Below, piece after piece: positions 28,701-40,691 of a DNA stretch of 64,000 bases. The stretch spans positions 248,001 through 312,000 of the forward strand of contig JAJCXR010000004.1 in assembly GCA_029263315.1 (NCBI GenBank), in the 5' to 3' direction. The notes beneath the pieces are model-generated. The model saw nothing but the letters and a program-made list of their open reading frames with translations. It was not told where the DNA came from and searched no databases. This DNA comes from Acidobacteriota bacterium (GTDB lineage: Bacteria > Acidobacteriota > Thermoanaerobaculia > Multivoradales > J023). The stretch's first letter is position 1; each line of letters opens with the position of its first letter. The translations under genes were made by a program, and so were the position numbers.

Positions 28701-31700
28701 TGAATGGCGATGGGCGCATCACCACCGGCGCTTGGCAGAGCAGCGGTGGTTTCGATCTCCAGCTGCCGAGCGAGAGCTTTCCGAGCTTCGCCGAAGGTCT
28801 GCTCGAGGACGGCGGCCGCGAAGTGGTGGTCGGGCCATGGCAACCGGCCAGCGCTCCAGGGGTCACCATCCGACGTAAGATCTTCGTGCCGGAGGACGGC
28901 ACCTTCGCGCGTTTCCTGGAGATGGTGGAGAATCCAACCGCCGAGCCGCTGGATCTGCGCATCGCCTGGCGCAATGATGTGTCCTCGGGGACACAGACGC
29001 AAATTCCCGTCACCTCGGACGGCGACGCCACCCTGACCCGTCAGGACCGCTGGGTGATCAGCGACGACGCCACCGACGGCGGCGGCGCCCGGGCGGCGGT
29101 GCACCTATTCGCCGGCCGCGGGGCTGCCTTCCGGCCGGTGAAGGCAACGGCTGAGACCGCCGTCGGCCAGCTGCGTTTCGAGTATCGCTTGACGGTACCC
29201 GCCGGTGGCCGGGCAGCGCTGCTCGCCTTCGGCGTGCAGAGCAATTCCCTGGCCGATGCCTTGGCCGGGGCCCAAGATCTCGATCAGTTGCCCGCCGCCG
29301 CCCTCAGCGGCCTGAGCGAGGAGGAGCGGTTGTCGATCGCCAACTTCTTCCCCTTCCCCGATGCGGATTTCGACGGCCTGTCGGATGACGACGAGCCGCC
29401 CCTGGGCACCGATCCGACCAATCCGGACAGCGACGGCGACGGTATGCCGGACGGCTTCGAGCTGCGTTTCGGCCTCGATCCCTTCGACCCCAGCGACGCA
29501 TCGCAGGACCTCGACGGTGACGGCTTGAGCAATCTCGCCGAATTCGAGGAGGCGACGGATCCGACCGATGCGGACAGCGACGACGACGGTCTCGATGACG
29601 GCACGGAGGTCAATACGACGGGAACCGACAGCCTCGATCCCGACAGCGACGGCGACGGCTTGACCGACGGTGAGGAAATCAACGAATTTGGCACCGATCC
29701 GTTCTTGACCGACAGCGACAACGGCGGCCGCGACGATCTCCAGGAGGTGCGCTTCGACGGCACCGATCCCAATGACCCGGGGGACGATCTCCAGCAGGTC
29801 TCCTTGCCGACGACGCTCACCGACGGCCTCGGCTTCCAGTGGGATCTGCAGCGAGATGGCCGCATCGACATCGGCTCCGGTGGCTTCTCTGCCGCCTTCG
29901 ATCTGGAGATCGACGGCTCGTCGTTCCCAAGCTTCTCGCAAGTGCTGCTCAGCCCCCTCGATCGTCAGTTTTTCATCGGCCCGTGGTCGCGCTCCGGTCT
30001 CGAGATCCAGCGGGTGGTGCGCATCCCACTGGCCGCTGGCCACATCCGCTATCAGGAGGTGCTCGACAACCCCAGCGCGACGGACATCGAGGTCAGCTTG
30101 CAGCTCACCTTCGACCACCGCGTCAACGGCTCGCGACGGGTGGCTTCGAGCCGCGGTTTCAAGGGCTTGAGCCCGATCGAGACCTACCAAGTGGTGGACG
30201 ACGGTTTCGCCGATGCCGGTACGCCGGCCATCGGCCATGTCTTTCGCGATGCCTTCGGTTTAGCGGCCAGCGCCACCACCTCGAGCCAGTCCACCAGCCG
30301 CTACCGCTCGACGGTGAGCTACGACGTCACGGTGCCCGCCGGTGGGCGGGTCGTGGTGCTGCACTACGGTGTCCAGCGACTCACCCGGGGCGAGGCCGAA
30401 GCGGCGGTCCAGGGCTTGCAGCAACCGTCCGGTGAAGCCCTGGTCAACTTCTTCCCGGCGGGGTCGGAGGTGCTGACCTTCGTTTTGCCCGACGCCGACC
30501 ACGACGGTCTACGGGACGATGAAGAGAGCGTGCTCGGTAGCGATGCCGCCGTCGCCGACAGCGACGGCGACGGCCTGCTCGACGGCTTCGAGGTGGCCCA
30601 CGGCTTCGATCCGTTGGTGGCTGGGGAAGGTGCCCTCGACGGCGATGGCGACGGCCTCGACAACCTGGCGGAGCAGCTGTGGAGCACCGACCCGGCCCTG
30701 ATCGACAGCGATGGCGACGGCTTCGACGATCGCCGCGAGGTGGTCGAGCTGGGCAGCGATCCGGCGGTGGTCGACAGCGATGGCGGCGGCCGTTCCGATT
30801 TCGACGAATGGGTGCAGCTGGGTAACGCGGCCGACTACGAGGACGAGATTGCGGCCTCCGGCAGCCTCATCGACGGCGCCGGATTCCTCTGGGATCTGAC
30901 CAGCCTCGGCACCGTCAACAACGGCACCAACAATGCCTACGACGGCGGCCAAGCGCTGCGTCTCGACGGCCAACCGTTCCCCGCCCGCTCCACCTTCCGC
31001 AGCCAGCGTCAAGCCTTGCTCGGCCCCTGGCAAACCTCCGGCCTCGAAGTGTGGCGGCGGGTTTTCGTGCCGGACGACGAGGGCTTCGCCCGCTGGTCGG
31101 AATCCCTCTACAACCCGGGCACGGAGCCGGTGACGGTGCAGCTGGAGATGCGGACCGACCTGGGTAGCGGTAGCTCGACACGGGTCATCGCCACCTCGAG
31201 CGGTGATCTGATCTTCAACGACCTCGACGACTACCTGATGACCCATTCCTTCGTCGGCTCCAGCAGCCCGCGGGTGGGGCATCTCTTCGCCAATCTCACC
31301 GCCGATGTCCTGCCCGAGGCGGCGAGCCTGGTGAACGACCTCGAAACCCTGCGCTATGAGATCGAGGTGCCGGCCGGCGAGCGGCTCATCTTCTTGCACT
31401 TCGCCAGCCAGAGCGCCGATGACGCCGCCGCCCTGGAGCAGATCGATCGGTTGCACCGTCGGGTCGGCGGCGCCCTCGACGGCATGCTGCGACATCAGCA
31501 GCTGGATGTGGTCAATCTGGTGGCCTTTCCCGATACCGACGGCGATTTGCTCACCGACGAGGAAGAGGCCATCCTGGGCACCGATCCCAACAATGCCGAC
31601 AGCGATGGCGATGGCGCCTCCGACGGCTACGAAGTGTCCTTCGGCTTTGATCCCCTCGACCCGGCCGACGGCCTGCAAGATGCCGACGGCGACGGGCTGA

Positions 31701-34700
31701 GCAATGCCGAGGAAGAGATCGCCGGCACCGATCCGCGGTCGGCGGACAGCGACGACGACGGTTTGTCCGATGGCGATGAGATCAACCTGCACGGCAGCGA
31801 TCCGCTGGATGGTGATACCGATGACGACGGTCTGTCGGACGGCGACGAGGTCAACCTCTACGCCACCGATCCCAACCTGCCGGACACCGACGGCGGCGGC
31901 CGCAGCGATAGCGACGAGGTGCTGGTGGACGGCACCGATCCCCTCGACCCCAGCGACGATCTGCGCAGCCTGCGGATCAATGATCAGGCGGCAATCGACG
32001 TCGGCGACCCGGCCATGGTGGTCGACTTGGACGGTCTCGCCCACCTGGTGTGGGAGCACAATGACTTCGCCGGTGATTGTCGGCAACTGGTCTACACCCT
32101 GATCCGCCGCAATGGGGAAACCCTGATCGCCGATACGCCGATCACCGACTGCGCCTCGCAGGCTCGCTCCCCGTCGATCGCCGCCGACTCCAAGGGGCGT
32201 CTACATGTGGTCTGGGAGCAGAGCGATCCGTCGACCCAGATCTTCTACGCGCAGCTGGACCCCAACCTCGATGATCGGGATGGCTCGGTGGCCGATGCCC
32301 AAGTCATCACCCGGGTTGCGCCGCGGCGCACCTCGCCGGCCGATACGACGTCCCGCTTCGCGCCGAGCCTGATCATCGATCCCCTCGATCGCCTCCACCT
32401 GATGTGGGAAGAGAGCTCCTCGTTCGACGAACAGCTCTTCTATCAACAGCTGGACGCCGACGGTGCCGTCGTGGTGCCGCGGCTGGAGAAGATGACCGGT
32501 GCCCTGGGGGATTGGCTAGCCGACGAGCGGGGTCTGCACTTGGCGGTTTTTGATACCAACCGCAGCCTCGGACCCCTCTACGCCATGCTCGATGCCGCCG
32601 ACGGCGGCACCCTGATCGCCGCCACGGTGCTGCGTCAAGGGGTCACCGGCACGTCGCAGGGGGCCGCCCTGGGGGTCACCGGCGACGGTCGTTTGGTGCT
32701 TGACTACGGTGCCTTCGACGGCACCGTGCGCAGTGAGATCCTGCGCCTCGAGCTCGATCCCGATGCCGACGATCAGGACGGCTCGCAGGCGGTGGCCAGC
32801 GAGATCATCCTCGCCGGACCGACGGTCTTGTCGACCGCCGATACGACCGACTCGGATTCCCCGGCTACGGCCATCGACCGCAACGACCGCTCGTTTGTCG
32901 CTTGGCTCGACCGCCAGACGTCGCCCAACTTCAAGCGTAACGCGGTGGCTCTCTTGCTCGAAGCCGACGGCACACCCTCCGCCCTCCCGGACATCTTCAA
33001 TACGGGTTCGGTGCCCTTCAGCGGCCGTAAGGTGTTGCGGGTTGCCGCCGCCGGCTCCACCGGCCTGGTGTTGTGGGTGGAAGAGGGCGATCTGGCCGAT
33101 GAGCTGCACTTGAGCTTCCTTGACGCCGACAGCGACGCCGACGGGGTGACCAATCGTCGGGAGCGGGAGCTCGGGCTCGATCCGCGGGATGCCGATACGG
33201 ACGACGACGGCATGCTCGATGGCTTCGAGGTGGACTTTGGCCTCGACCCCTTCGACCCGGCCGATGCGGCGGGGGATCTCGACGGCGATGGTTTGAGCAA
33301 CCTCGGCGAGCAGCAAGCGCTCACCGATCCGACGCTCACCGACAGCGACGGCGACGGCCTCAGCGACGGCGACGAGGTCCACGTCTACGGCACCCTGCCG
33401 CGGCGCACCGACACCGATGAAGACGGTCTGTCCGACGGCGACGAGGTCAACCTGCACGGCACCGACCCGACGGACGCCGATACGGACGGCGATCTGCTGC
33501 CCGACGGTTATGAGGTGGCCAACGGTCTCGATCCCCTCGATCCCGCCGACGGGCTGATCGACAGCGACGGCGACGGACTGACGCTGGGTCAGGAGTTTGT
33601 CGCCGGCACCGATCCGGACGACCCGGACACCGACCAGGATGGCCTGTCGGACGGCGACGAAGTGAACATGCACGGCACCGATCCGCTGGACATCGACAGC
33701 GACGGTGACGGTCTGCCGGATGGTGAAGAGGTCCATACCTTCGGTACCGATCCCACCCTGGCCGACAGCGACGGCGGCGGCCGCGGTGACGGCGAGGAGC
33801 TGCTCATCGATGCCACCAACCCCCTCGATCCGACGGACGATCTGGCGCCCAGGCAAGTCAATGAGAGCCAGGATGCAAATCGTCCAAGGCTCGATGTCGA
33901 CGCCCAGGGCAACCGCCATGTCATCTGGTCCGATTCCCGCGCTGGCGGCTGTCGGCAGACCTATTACAGTCTGATCGATGCCGAGGGCGTCACCCGGATC
34001 GACGACACCTTGATCAACGACGGTTTCTGCGCCACCGGCCAACTGGCCATCTCGGTGGGTCCAATGGGCGATGTGCACGTGGTCTGGCGCGGCATTGTCG
34101 GCGACGAGGAGCAGGGCTTGTACTACCTGAAGCTCGAGCCCGGCCTCGACGACCAAGACGGCTCGGCCGCCGACCCGGCGGTGGTGGTCACGGTGCCCCC
34201 CCTGACCGTCGCCAACGCCGGCCAGGAATTCCAGGACCATCCGGCCAACCCACAGGTGCTCGCCGACGGCACCGGCGGGGCCCATATCGCCTGGGTGCGG
34301 TTTCTCGAGGAAGAGGTATTCTTCCAGTACACCACGTATCACGACACCCATTACTTGCATCTGGGGGCCGACGGCGGCGTGGTGGTACCCGATCGGGTCG
34401 TCTTCCGAGGCATTCTCGATCAGTTCCGGGCCGAGTTCATCGTGCCCGGGGAGGACCCGGCGGTCAAAGCGCAACGCCGTGAGAAGCTGAGAAGTGAGAA
34501 GTACGACGATGTCTACCTCTTCGAGGGCCAGAGTTGGGTTCGCCTGCTGGAGGACCAGAATGGTGTCCACTTGCTGTGGGCCGGTCCCAGTGACGTCCTA
34601 CCGGACATCGATTTCGGCGGTACTGACGGCTTGCTGGGCGGCGAAGGAGGTCAGGACCCGGGAGACGCCGATAAACCGGCCTTCATCGCCTCGCCGGACA

Positions 34701-37312
34701 AGAACGAAGGCGGCGGAGGCGACGACGATTTCTTCTGCTTAGATTTCCTGCAGCCGGAATGTCTCGACTGGAACCTCTACTACGCCTTGCTCGACGGCCA
34801 GAGCGGCGATCCGGTGATCAACACGACGGATCTTCTGCCCGAGGCGACGATCCACATCGCCTTCCCGTCGCTATCGAGCTTGCCTGGGGATCGCATCGGC
34901 ATCACCTACCAAGACGAGCATGTCGACGAGGCCACCGGCGATCAAACCCTCGAGGGCTTCTCGCTGATCATCGATCCCCTGCTCGACGACCTCGACGGCG
35001 ACGCCGCCGATGGCATCGCCCTGCAGCTGGCGGAGCCGCGTCGCATCACGCCCCTCGCGGGCAGGGATTCCGAGCACTTCCAGGCCAGCATCGATGTCGA
35101 CGGCAGCATCTACATGGCTTACCTGGAGGACTTGGGCAACCTGTTCGACGGTTTCGACATCCGAGTGCAAGGTTTGGCCGTCGATGACGGTGAGCGCTTC
35201 CCGCCCCACAGTGTGGGAACCAGCTTCGATCTGCCGGGTTTTGTCGCCCGGGGGTCCACCTTGCACTTGGCCTGGCGCCAGAGGATCGACGATGAGGATG
35301 TGATCCTGCTGCGGGTGGTCAACCCGGACGACGACCTGGACGGTCTGGCCAATCGTGACGAGACTCCGGCGGGCACCGACCCGGATGACCCGGACTCCGA
35401 CGACGACGGTTTGCTCGACGGCTTCGAGGTGCGCTTTGGCCTCGATCCCCTCGACCCCGGCGACGCGGTGCTGGATGCCGATGTCGACGGTCTGAGCCAC
35501 TTGGAGGAGCAGACCGCCGGTACCGATCCGACAAATCCAGACACCGACGGCGACGGCCTGTTGGACGGCGATGAGGTCAACGTTTATCAGACCAATCCGC
35601 TGCGTCGGGATACCGATCGCGATGGTCTCAGCGACGGCGACGAGGTCAACGTGCACGGCACCGATCCGACCAAGGCCGACACCGACGACGACGACTTGCC
35701 CGATCCCTACGAGTTGGCCCACGGCTTCGATCCGACGGACCCGGCGGATGCCGCCGAGGACGCCGACAACGACGGCCTGAGCAATCTGGAGGAATTCCTC
35801 GCCACCACCGATCCGCGGCTCGCTGACACCGACGGCGACGGCCTGCTCGACGGTGAGGAAGTCAACGTGCACGGCACCGATCCGCTCGATGCCGACGGCG
35901 ACGATGACAACCTGTTGGATGGCCAGGAGATCCGCTTCGGCAGCGATCCGGCGGATCCGGATTCGGACAACGACAGCTACGGCGACTTCCGCGAAGCGGC
36001 GGTCGACGGGACCGATCCCCTTGCCGCTGCGAGCTTCTACGCCCCGATGCGGATCGACGATACAACGGCGCGCTCGGAGAAGCCTTCGGTGGTCAGTGAC
36101 CAGGCCGGTAACCTGCATGTGGTGTGGTTCGATAGCCGCTTGGGGGCCGTCTCGCAGATCTTCTACAGCATGCTCGAGGCCGACGGCACGGTGCGCATCG
36201 CCGACACCCAGCTCACCCTGGTGTCCAACGATGCCGAGAACCCACAGGTGGCGATCGACGGAGCCGGGCATGTGCACGTGGTGTGGGAAGACCGATCGCG
36301 GGCCAATTGGGAAGTCTCGCATCTCGAGATCGATCCAGCCCTCGATGACCAAAACGGCTCACCGGCCTCCTTCGCGTCCATCGTCGAGCAGCCGGCCCTC
36401 CTGCTGTCGGATGACGATGCGGTGGCCAGCCAGCGTCCGCGGATCGCCGTGGATGCCCTGGGTCGGGCCCATGTGACCTGGGTCACCTTCTCCGGGGCTG
36501 AGGTCTACTACGCTCAGCGGGGCAGCGACGGGGTGATCCGTATCCCCGCTACCTTGCTCTACGACGGCACCTCGATCAGTGAGCCGAGCCCCGCCACCGA
36601 CTCCCTGGGCCGCGTCCTGGTGACCTGGAGCGATGTCGACTTCGACTTCGTCGATCAAGTCCACTTGGCGGTGCTCGACGGTGAAACCGGAAGTGTTCTC
36701 CTGGCGCCGACGGCCCTCACCGCCGGGGAGAATTCCCTCGATCGTCCCAAGATCGACATCACCTCGGCCGACGACGCGGTGATCGCCGCTGAAGATCGCC
36801 GCAACGATACGATCGTCATGCTGCGGGCAGATGTCGGGCTCGACGACCTCGACGGTTCCACCGCAGATCCGGCGACCATCGTCACCCTCGCGCCGACCAC
36901 CGTCTCGACCGGCTCCTTCGCCGAGGACCTCGGCATGGCGGTGGACGAGGCCGATCGTGTGCACCTGTCGTACTTCGCCAACTTCGACCTGCAATGGACC
37001 GTGGTCGATCTCGACGGCACGGTGATTGTGCCCGAGCTCTTTGTCGGCGAAGCCTCCACCGTCGCCGCACCGGTGGTGACCGTACACGGCATGACCGCCG
37101 CCATCGCCTTCGAAGAGCGCCTATCCTTCAATACCCGCCAGGTGTGGCTCGGCGTCCTCAACCCGGACCGCGATCTCGACGGTCTGTCCACCTTCGAAGA
37201 GCTCGAGCTCGGTACCGACAGCACGCTGTTCGATACCGACGGTGGTGGTACCGGTGACGGGCAAGAGGTGGCGGACGGGACCGATCCGTTGGATGGATCG
37301 GATGATCTGTGA
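19736..37312 (+). CDS. Giant 5858-aa secreted vWA/TSP3/Ig repeat protein
   Basis: I chose ATG 19736 because GGGAG (19726-19730) sits before it, in a context nearly the same as that before 10981. ATG 19568 in frame would add an implausible N-terminus. A signal peptide runs to about residue 56. Domains in order are: a Big_2-like domain (about 137-222); TSP3-type Asp-rich repeats (about 228-345); many CarboxypepD_reg/CNA-B-like beta domains (about 350-1045 and 1320-1685); Ig domains (about 1690-2075); a von Willebrand A domain (about 2093-2278) with MIDAS DRSGS, GGGTN and LSDGE; and an IPT/TIG-like domain (about 2365-2448). TSP3 blocks then alternate with a ~220-aa unit carrying KVFVPED..FARF and ENPTA motifs and, later, with propeller-like segments (HVVWE, LDPNLDD..GS). 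The protein ends inside a TSP3 block. TSP3 loops bind calcium, so a large calcium-stiffened adhesin or surface fibre is likely. I see no cell-wall anchor motif. Confidence 0.92.
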   Translation: MIQHPMTFHNPPRSSGISGRPLSRSSSPLAIRRVIGWMLILLCGWVLAPAPPAAAQLGPACTASVLNRTTQVQEDGGFFLADLPAEPGFFRVRVQCTPDDGPLSQGESPNFRFVPNGLVQIGAIAFGDVSPIPVAVELQIGKTIFTTAGEAASLVVDGILGDGSSVDLTDPETGTEYWSSNPRLAQVVVNPDLGTATVVARERGRVLIAARNQGVLGSVEIEILIPNDADDDGLTDEFEVAVGLDPNDPSDALADPDSDGLSNLEEFELGTEIYADDTDGDGLIDSVEVRDLGTDPLRADTDGDGLADGDERGLGTNPFFGDSDDDGILDGIEVALGLDPLSPNATTRVIGRAILDDGTLVQNGAAVAFGVLVANTDIDGSFVLDNVPADQGSLSIFARSIQQGRVFDGFSNLTPPQVDGVTDVGTIVLGEMSGRVSGRVLDPGGVEIPGASVTLRMDAEQRRTNADLSGIYSIDRLPPGEVMIEALDPRTGLRARASGELVEGQDLVIDLTLGAFGTIRGAVIGRDAVSPGGSGVTVEVRRADSGQVYATTVSDALSRYAFDFLPLGSWVLESRDGSGNRGRAQVELEATSQVVEAPVVFLGMGSVVVTVETTAGVRVPAAEVELRSRGIFSRDYDATTGADGKATLGGVFVGPFSVSAEDSQTGRGGGTGGELFEEGEDIEVRITIPAPGSPPNTASVTGTVFELGGTVPVAGASVSEEPGGRSDTASDSGVYRFDGLRLRDYSLFAGHPDNQDCGFSGVGLSTPDEVAIRNIVMRGLGDVSVTVRYADQRPVPGASVSMFKRAGSGCPGSRGGDTGASGSIAFQDFPVGSFELRAVGPVGDLRGKSGSSLEPNENLAVTIFLEPFGTVTGTVLASDGVTPVVGIKVELSGSGVPQRSARTDGQGRFAFRWVKVAGNAYTLQVKDGRDGRLARQTNIVIAGQNDVQDRTLTVVARGTVSGQVTDPAGQPVSNLRLDVTTSSGGYPALHPRTDIDGFYRVTGVPIGTIRVRGRDTSRNLEGQAEGELQFEGEEIEVDVQLDGDEVLARHYDANNHFYPVQSPGGGIVRGTVGLFRTGDDAERGGLQLEIGQSGAFRRFIGTDSFLEDGREVVLEGADPTGLTIRRKVFVPPDAYFARYLEVLENPTAEPISIDLRVDSFYAFVLNNRNGFRFDDPAVVATTSSGNNRLRINDTEQDRWAVIDVELSESSSLEALHPETAHVFDGVGGSVAATDASYEFFFAERHTRMRWQWDGLTVEPGETVVLMHFLAQQTGVAPARASAERLAQLPPEALEGLSAEERTAIRNFAVPADGSSPLEALPALDGEVEGSVLEGDLTTVVRNAEVRWRSTHPLFRWQQKRTSDGSGHYSVRATANSNGNRVVVPRVDYLADATNTVTRLNSPAYTGQFEAGDTSNLDIVFTETGTVRGNAFFADGSVLSEGKVTLRGREILVNLQRVLGVNGAFSFVGLPPEVYSIVAQQPHPQGTGNSGGASAAITEGGQVVERDVTLFPVGGTEGTVTFGSGFVAPDLEVRLGAAGFQRKTRTDTGGIFRFLDVPVGTYDLRVEDPLSGLPTTLRVQIVEGQVVSSDLQLQEVGTVEVFATYVEGPGAGLPVVRGQVWLEILGYRPGFQYKGTTDADGRLVIPNVPVGRVNARVRHPLNSQIETQVGDDLVLDGDTLRFDLGVPVDKRPTVNMVLPISGAQFPVGSSVVLSAEAADDFGVSVVEFLIDGQVVASDAVAPYSVTVPIAAAAGASLQISARASDNLPQSTLAAPVVISLSGDGVLPEVSLLEPTLLSTLIEGTELRIRASASDDIALERVDFFVAGGLLTSDQAAPFETFFSIPDDFAPSAAVPLQISVVAFDRAGNSRTDLVTVQVLPDRLPTITVVDGPPDGESVVEGQEVLFEATASDDIRAEVDLLINGQTVQSRASQPFRFTLLVPSPDTFGASLDVVLQARDTQGQTTASDAIRLEIVTDLPPEVSIVEPMDGLELVEGSVFSVLAEASDDVGVVRVEVDQSGSVEAELTMPPYAATGLRLGSGPDGSSELITATAVDTAEQRTEASITIIRRDDLVPPTLELTSPTDGAILSIGPSDVMLVIDRSGSTSDPAGIDFDEDGTEDSIFQVEVFSALAVLDQLDPAVNRVGVVLFSDSASLSRELTDDLDAVRSFLEGLIDQSPGGGTNFINAMKLATDELVGLNARRAATPVQVFLSDGEAPFPEEEVARAADGGIPVSTFAVGSGADNEVLERIAMDTGAAFTAVLDPAELLAVLPRVLLFGLDLLVLEADAQDDVAVRDVTFEVSSLDSTIDVTVLVEGEPFVAGLSLPTLAESITVEVLARASDYGDNEVSTEAVTVTILPADGSPRILRLLPAVGLPGDEILLRGSFFEPFAVLNQVTFTGADSQVSLDATVIEGNKLEVLVRVPDGVGNGPVTLTSEDDLVSNSVLFQLDPDRDGLGELDELALGTDPANPDSDDDGVSDGDEVNVHGSDPLNPDSDGDGMPDGFEVDAGLDPTDPGDALLDADVDGLANVSEFERGTDPLNPDSDGDRLTDGNEVNFLATDPTDPDTDDGGRSDGEEVLDDGTDPLDPSDDLGAQVLPQTLIDGGGFPWTIQTNGRVRQSVGPWLSGMSLSIDNRSMASFPLADPDETLRELVIGPWAHVNGLQVTRKVFVPEDAAFVRFIEILENPTAVDINASLRISSSPRYGNGTRLVTTSSGDPVADVDDHYWVLDDFADPGGSPPVAQVFAGPFADVQATVASARNGSSFTNVTFPVFVPAGERRLVLHFGLEANDRAEATAGAAALVRLVGPALTGLPIEERDDIVNFSAFDDGDGDGLGLAEEILLGTDPASGDSDSDGMSDGYEVFHGFDPLDGADADGDADGDGLSNVEEAVLGTEPRQADTDADGLSDGDEVSVHGSDPLVSDSDDDGLIDGDEVNVHGTSPIVVDSDGGGRSDGDEVAASTDPLDPADDLIPLPIDLADGSGFFWRVNGDGRITTGAWQSSGGFDLQLPSESFPSFAEGLLEDGGREVVVGPWQPASAPGVTIRRKIFVPEDGTFARFLEMVENPTAEPLDLRIAWRNDVSSGTQTQIPVTSDGDATLTRQDRWVISDDATDGGGARAAVHLFAGRGAAFRPVKATAETAVGQLRFEYRLTVPAGGRAALLAFGVQSNSLADALAGAQDLDQLPAAALSGLSEEERLSIANFFPFPDADFDGLSDDDEPPLGTDPTNPDSDGDGMPDGFELRFGLDPFDPSDASQDLDGDGLSNLAEFEEATDPTDADSDDDGLDDGTEVNTTGTDSLDPDSDGDGLTDGEEINEFGTDPFLTDSDNGGRDDLQEVRFDGTDPNDPGDDLQQVSLPTTLTDGLGFQWDLQRDGRIDIGSGGFSAAFDLEIDGSSFPSFSQVLLSPLDRQFFIGPWSRSGLEIQRVVRIPLAAGHIRYQEVLDNPSATDIEVSLQLTFDHRVNGSRRVASSRGFKGLSPIETYQVVDDGFADAGTPAIGHVFRDAFGLAASATTSSQSTSRYRSTVSYDVTVPAGGRVVVLHYGVQRLTRGEAEAAVQGLQQPSGEALVNFFPAGSEVLTFVLPDADHDGLRDDEESVLGSDAAVADSDGDGLLDGFEVAHGFDPLVAGEGALDGDGDGLDNLAEQLWSTDPALIDSDGDGFDDRREVVELGSDPAVVDSDGGGRSDFDEWVQLGNAADYEDEIAASGSLIDGAGFLWDLTSLGTVNNGTNNAYDGGQALRLDGQPFPARSTFRSQRQALLGPWQTSGLEVWRRVFVPDDEGFARWSESLYNPGTEPVTVQLEMRTDLGSGSSTRVIATSSGDLIFNDLDDYLMTHSFVGSSSPRVGHLFANLTADVLPEAASLVNDLETLRYEIEVPAGERLIFLHFASQSADDAAALEQIDRLHRRVGGALDGMLRHQQLDVVNLVAFPDTDGDLLTDEEEAILGTDPNNADSDGDGASDGYEVSFGFDPLDPADGLQDADGDGLSNAEEEIAGTDPRSADSDDDGLSDGDEINLHGSDPLDGDTDDDGLSDGDEVNLYATDPNLPDTDGGGRSDSDEVLVDGTDPLDPSDDLRSLRINDQAAIDVGDPAMVVDLDGLAHLVWEHNDFAGDCRQLVYTLIRRNGETLIADTPITDCASQARSPSIAADSKGRLHVVWEQSDPSTQIFYAQLDPNLDDRDGSVADAQVITRVAPRRTSPADTTSRFAPSLIIDPLDRLHLMWEESSSFDEQLFYQQLDADGAVVVPRLEKMTGALGDWLADERGLHLAVFDTNRSLGPLYAMLDAADGGTLIAATVLRQGVTGTSQGAALGVTGDGRLVLDYGAFDGTVRSEILRLELDPDADDQDGSQAVASEIILAGPTVLSTADTTDSDSPATAIDRNDRSFVAWLDRQTSPNFKRNAVALLLEADGTPSALPDIFNTGSVPFSGRKVLRVAAAGSTGLVLWVEEGDLADELHLSFLDADSDADGVTNRRERELGLDPRDADTDDDGMLDGFEVDFGLDPFDPADAAGDLDGDGLSNLGEQQALTDPTLTDSDGDGLSDGDEVHVYGTLPRRTDTDEDGLSDGDEVNLHGTDPTDADTDGDLLPDGYEVANGLDPLDPADGLIDSDGDGLTLGQEFVAGTDPDDPDTDQDGLSDGDEVNMHGTDPLDIDSDGDGLPDGEEVHTFGTDPTLADSDGGGRGDGEELLIDATNPLDPTDDLAPRQVNESQDANRPRLDVDAQGNRHVIWSDSRAGGCRQTYYSLIDAEGVTRIDDTLINDGFCATGQLAISVGPMGDVHVVWRGIVGDEEQGLYYLKLEPGLDDQDGSAADPAVVVTVPPLTVANAGQEFQDHPANPQVLADGTGGAHIAWVRFLEEEVFFQYTTYHDTHYLHLGADGGVVVPDRVVFRGILDQFRAEFIVPGEDPAVKAQRREKLRSEKYDDVYLFEGQSWVRLLEDQNGVHLLWAGPSDVLPDIDFGGTDGLLGGEGGQDPGDADKPAFIASPDKNEGGGGDDDFFCLDFLQPECLDWNLYYALLDGQSGDPVINTTDLLPEATIHIAFPSLSSLPGDRIGITYQDEHVDEATGDQTLEGFSLIIDPLLDDLDGDAADGIALQLAEPRRITPLAGRDSEHFQASIDVDGSIYMAYLEDLGNLFDGFDIRVQGLAVDDGERFPPHSVGTSFDLPGFVARGSTLHLAWRQRIDDEDVILLRVVNPDDDLDGLANRDETPAGTDPDDPDSDDDGLLDGFEVRFGLDPLDPGDAVLDADVDGLSHLEEQTAGTDPTNPDTDGDGLLDGDEVNVYQTNPLRRDTDRDGLSDGDEVNVHGTDPTKADTDDDDLPDPYELAHGFDPTDPADAAEDADNDGLSNLEEFLATTDPRLADTDGDGLLDGEEVNVHGTDPLDADGDDDNLLDGQEIRFGSDPADPDSDNDSYGDFREAAVDGTDPLAAASFYAPMRIDDTTARSEKPSVVSDQAGNLHVVWFDSRLGAVSQIFYSMLEADGTVRIADTQLTLVSNDAENPQVAIDGAGHVHVVWEDRSRANWEVSHLEIDPALDDQNGSPASFASIVEQPALLLSDDDAVASQRPRIAVDALGRAHVTWVTFSGAEVYYAQRGSDGVIRIPATLLYDGTSISEPSPATDSLGRVLVTWSDVDFDFVDQVHLAVLDGETGSVLLAPTALTAGENSLDRPKIDITSADDAVIAAEDRRNDTIVMLRADVGLDDLDGSTADPATIVTLAPTTVSTGSFAEDLGMAVDEADRVHLSYFANFDLQWTVVDLDGTVIVPELFVGEASTVAAPVVTVHGMTAAIAFEERLSFNTRQVWLGVLNPDRDLDGLSTFEELELGTDSTLFDTDGGGTGDGQEVADGTDPLDGSDDL

Positions 37313-37433
37313 GGGAGTTGCGAAGTCCTCGGGTTTTGCGTCCCATGAGCTCAATCGCATAGAGTCTTTGGTCACCGACAACGAACCTACATTCTTGGGG
37401 GCTTGGAATGACTTCTTCGATAGCGCAGGCTGA
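37311..37433 (+). pseudogene. 3' remnant of a DUF4160 gene
   Basis: In the frame that starts right at the stop of the giant gene, the translation reads VAKSSGFASHELNRIESL and continues to TFLGAWNDFFDSAG. This matches what I remember of the C-terminal half of DUF4160 proteins (a GF...EL.RI..LV pattern ending in LL.AWNEYF). The N-terminal half, normally carrying PPHVHV and a KFWL..V stretch, is missing. The remnant overlaps the DUF2442 start by 26 nt, as expected for DUF4160-DUF2442 pairs. The missing half appears to have been replaced by the end of the giant gene. Confidence 0.65.
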
Positions 37434-37662
37434 TCCCCATGCAACCTCAATTGAGGTGACCCATAATGAGCTGCTGGTCGAGTTGGCCGACGGCCGCAAA
37501 CTCAGCATTCCGTTGACCTGGTTTCCTCGGCTCCTGAACGCTAGTCCTGAGGCACGTTCACACTGGGAGCTGCTTGGCGATGGTGAGGGCATCCATTGGC
37601 CTGAAGCAGACGAGGACATTAGCGTCGAGGGGCTCCTTGCAGGTAGAGCAGCGATCTCATAG
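37408..37662 (+). CDS. DUF2442 domain protein
   Basis: This is an 84-aa protein that fits the DUF2442 family along its whole length: a beta-rich start (SIEVTHNELLVELADGRK), then IPLTWFPRLLNASPE, then GEGIHWPEADEDISVEGLL near the C-terminus. DUF2442 proteins are small and are often encoded just after a DUF4160 gene. The pair has been suggested to be toxin-antitoxin-like, but its function is not established. Here the partner gene is truncated, so this is an orphaned second gene that may lack its own promoter. Confidence 0.85.
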   Translation: MTSSIAQADPHATSIEVTHNELLVELADGRKLSIPLTWFPRLLNASPEARSHWELLGDGEGIHWPEADEDISVEGLLAGRAAIS

Positions 37663-37720
37663 CTAGTTCCCGTCCCTCTGCTTTGCCGCGTGGGCCCTCT
37701 GCCTGGCCTTGAGGGGGGCA

Positions 37721-37748
37721 ACCGACCGGCGAATTTCCGCCGGTCGGT
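37721..37748. terminator. Perfect 11-bp hairpin between convergent genes
   Basis: ACCGACCGGCG and CGCCGGTCGGT form a perfect stem around the loop AATTTC. It lies between the end of the DUF2442 gene and the end of the minus-strand repeat protein, so it could stop transcription from both sides. There is no long T-run. Confidence 0.6.
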
Positions 37749-37775
37749 CGAAGGCTATGCCCTGTGAAGGCGCGC

Positions 37776-40691
37776 CTAGGTCGAGGCCGACCACCCGCCG
37801 GTATCCCCTGATTCGAAGCCGTTCGAGAACAGGTTGGCGACGTTGGGATCGGTACCGCCGAGGAACTCCTCGAGATTTGTCAGCCCGTCCATGTCGGGAT
37901 CCTGGGAGGCGTCGGACGCATTGTTGGGATCGAGCCCGTGCAAGCTCTCCCACCAGTCCGGCATGCCGTCGTTGTCGTCGTCGGGATCGAAAATGTCGGG
38001 GAGGCCGTCCATATCGACGTCGTCCGAGGGGTGGACCAGCGCACTGTGACTGACGTTGCGGGCCGGCAGCGGGCCTTCCAACAGCTCGAGCTCGAGGGGA
38101 ATCAAGGTGCCGTCGGAGACCGACCTGACGGAGTCATTGAAATCGACACTGAAGCTTGCCCCGGGCCCGAGGGTTCCGAGGTTCCAGGTCAGATACTCGC
38201 CTGCCTCGCAGAAGGTGCCGGGGCAGTCACCACCGTCGGTGACGTTGGGGGAGCCATCGAGCTCCGAGGGCCACAGCAGCCGAAGGGTCAGCGTGCCGCT
38301 GGCTGAGCTGCGCGGGTTGGTGAGGGTCACCTCACCGCTCAGGATGTCCCCGGGCTGCGCCGGATCGGGATCCACCTCCAGGGTCAAAGCCAAGGTTTCG
38401 CTGCCGACCCGGCTGACGGCGGTGGCGCGACTCTCTCGCCGCTCGAATCCGACTTCTCCGGCGAGCCTCACCGGGTCCGCCAGGAGCAACGAGCCATCGG
38501 CGGCCGTCACCCGGACGGTGACCGCGACGCGACCGCCGCTGTCGGCGGCGATATTGCCGAGATCCCAATGGACGGTGGAGCCCAAGAGACGGCCTCCCCC
38601 CGTCGCCGTCAGGAATTGAGTGCCTGCCGGCAACGGGAAGCTCAGCTCGGCAGCATCGGCACTGACCGCACCCACATTGCCGAAGGTCAACTGGTAAGTC
38701 AGCGAGCTGCCGGGCGCTGCGGGGTCGGCCGACGGATCGATGGCCAGCTCGAGCGGCGAATCGGCTTGCACGCGCACCGTATGGCTCTGTGTGCGGGCCG
38801 GCAGAATGCCTTCGATCAGCTCGAATTCCAAGGGCACCAACCTGCCGCTGGTGACCGAATTGGCAAAATCATCGAAGCCGACCGTCAGGCTGGCTCCAGG
38901 CCCCAGGGGACCGAGGACCCAGCTCAGATATTCCCCCGCCTCACAGAACGTCCCCGGACAGTCTCCGCCGGCGGTGGCGACCGGGCCGCCGTCGAGCTCC
39001 GCCGGCCACAGCAGCCGCAGGGAGAGGCTGCCGGTGGTCGAGGCCGAAGGGTTGGTGATCGTCACTTGGGCGTCGAGGATCTCAGATCCCTGGACCGGAT
39101 CGGGATTCACTTCCACCTCCATTGCCAGATCCTCGGATGCCACGCGGCTGACCGCCATGGCCCGCGTCCGACGTGATTGGAAGTTGAGATCCGCCGTCAG
39201 CTCGGCGGCATGGACGATCAGCGGCTGACCCGCCGGCAGCGCCTCCACGGCCACCGTCACCCGCTGTTTGGCCCCGTCGAAGGCGGCCAGGCTTCCCAGA
39301 TTCCAGGTGACCATGCCAGCGCTGTGGTTGCCGCCCCCGGAGGCCGCCAGGAATTGACTCCCCTCGGGAATGGGAAAGGTGAGCTCAACGTTTTCGGCGC
39401 TCGTCGATCCGGCGTTCCCGTAGCTGATCTCGTAGGTCAAGGATGCGCCGGGCGCGACGGGATCCTCTAAGGGGTCGATCACCATCTCCAGTGGCGAATC
39501 CGACTGCACGGGCACCGTCCGGCTGAGGTTGCGGGTTTGCTGACCACCTTCCAACAATTCGAATTCGAGGGGAATCAAACGTCCGCTGGTGACCGAACGG
39601 ACAAAATCGTCGAAGCTGACGACCAAGCTGGCGCCGGTGCCCAGGGCACCGAGGGTCCACTGCAGGTACTCCCCCGCCTCACAGAAAGTACCCGGGCAAT
39701 CGCCGCCGTTGGTGGTCACAGGACCACCATCGAGCTCCGCCGGCCACAGCAGCCGCAAGGTGAGGGAACCGGTGGTTCCGCCCGTGGGATTGCTGATCAT
39801 GATTTGACCGTCGAGGACCTCGGACGGCTGGGCCGGATCGGGATTGACCTCGATCGCCAATTGGAGGTCTTGGGACGCCACCAGGCTGACGGCCGTGGCG
39901 CGGCTGATCTTGTTGATGAAGGCGACATCGCCGGTGACGCTGGCTTCCTCGACGGTGAGCAAAGTTCCGGTGGCCAGGGCGCCGACCTGCACCTTCACCC
40001 ACTCCCTACCACTGGCCAAGGCAGCGATGCTGCCGAGATCCCAGAGGACGGTGTTACCAAACAAAGTCCCACCGCCGGAGGCCGAGATGAACTGGCTGCC
40101 GACCGGCAGGAGAAAGCGCAGATCGGCGTTTTCGGCGCTGGTATTGCCAGCGTTACCGTAGACCAGCTCGTAGGTCAGCGTACCGTTTGACGGCACGGGA
40201 TCGAGCAAAGGATCGACCGCCAGCTCGAGCGGTGAGTCTGCCTGGATAGTGACGGTGTGGGACAGGCTGTCGACGGTGGATGCCCCCTCGAGGAGATCGA
40301 AGTTCAAATCGAACGAGCCGTCGGGCACATTTCGGACGAAATCGTCGAAGCTGACGGTGCGAGTGGCGCCGGGGCCCAAGGTGCCGAGGTTCCAAACCAG
40401 GAATTCACCAGCTTCACAGAAAGTACCAGGACAGTCGCCGCCGTCGGTGGTGATCGGTCCACCGTCGAGCTGGCTCGGCCACAGCATGCGAAGGGTCAAG
40501 CTGCCTGAGCTGCTGCTGCTGCTGATCGAAATCTGAGCGTCGAGAACCTCGCCAGGTTGGGCCGGGTCTGGATTGACCTCAGCGACCATCGTCAAGGCTG
40601 CCTCTACTGAAGCGGGGATCGATAGGCAGCTGAGCCAAAAAAGCACAAGACAAACGATTCTTGAGAATTTGAAGGTCCGAGAAAATTTCAT
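37776..40691 (-). CDS. Secreted DUF11-like four-repeat protein with TSP3 tail
   Basis: This is a 971-aa protein. ATG 40691 has AGGAGA upstream on the minus strand. After the signal peptide (IVCLVLFWLSCLSIPASVEA) come four repeats with a period of about 735 bp, each starting EV(N/D)PDP and holding the Cys pair GGDCPGTFCEAGE. The first three also carry a YGNAG or FGNVG DUF11-like half and the fourth is partial. A TSP3-like calcium stretch follows (DVDMDGLPDIFDPDDDNDG). The protein ends with FSNGFESGDTGGWSAST, a C-terminal motif that also occurs in the secreted propeller protein at 47765. It is probably an extracellular or surface protein built for length or calcium-dependent rigidity. No enzymatic domain is visible. 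Confidence 0.88.
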   Translation of the reverse strand: MKFSRTFKFSRIVCLVLFWLSCLSIPASVEAALTMVAEVNPDPAQPGEVLDAQISISSSSSSGSLTLRMLWPSQLDGGPITTDGGDCPGTFCEAGEFLVWNLGTLGPGATRTVSFDDFVRNVPDGSFDLNFDLLEGASTVDSLSHTVTIQADSPLELAVDPLLDPVPSNGTLTYELVYGNAGNTSAENADLRFLLPVGSQFISASGGGTLFGNTVLWDLGSIAALASGREWVKVQVGALATGTLLTVEEASVTGDVAFINKISRATAVSLVASQDLQLAIEVNPDPAQPSEVLDGQIMISNPTGGTTGSLTLRLLWPAELDGGPVTTNGGDCPGTFCEAGEYLQWTLGALGTGASLVVSFDDFVRSVTSGRLIPLEFELLEGGQQTRNLSRTVPVQSDSPLEMVIDPLEDPVAPGASLTYEISYGNAGSTSAENVELTFPIPEGSQFLAASGGGNHSAGMVTWNLGSLAAFDGAKQRVTVAVEALPAGQPLIVHAAELTADLNFQSRRTRAMAVSRVASEDLAMEVEVNPDPVQGSEILDAQVTITNPSASTTGSLSLRLLWPAELDGGPVATAGGDCPGTFCEAGEYLSWVLGPLGPGASLTVGFDDFANSVTSGRLVPLEFELIEGILPARTQSHTVRVQADSPLELAIDPSADPAAPGSSLTYQLTFGNVGAVSADAAELSFPLPAGTQFLTATGGGRLLGSTVHWDLGNIAADSGGRVAVTVRVTAADGSLLLADPVRLAGEVGFERRESRATAVSRVGSETLALTLEVDPDPAQPGDILSGEVTLTNPRSSASGTLTLRLLWPSELDGSPNVTDGGDCPGTFCEAGEYLTWNLGTLGPGASFSVDFNDSVRSVSDGTLIPLELELLEGPLPARNVSHSALVHPSDDVDMDGLPDIFDPDDDNDGMPDWWESLHGLDPNNASDASQDPDMDGLTNLEEFLGGTDPNVANLFSNGFESGDTGGWSAST

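Noticed and set aside
19981..37310. Many long minus-strand frames inside the 5858-aa gene, for example 21812-23836, 32516-34570 and 34871-36352
   Set aside because: They mirror the Asp-rich TSP3 repeats (GAC/GAT read as GTC/ATC), giving Val/Ile/Ala-rich nonsense without starts, ribosome-binding sites or domains.
20420..37312. Regular short repeats that at first look like a CRISPR array
   Set aside because: The repeats are coding TSP3 units with degenerate bases at third codon positions and no constant repeat/unique spacer pattern.
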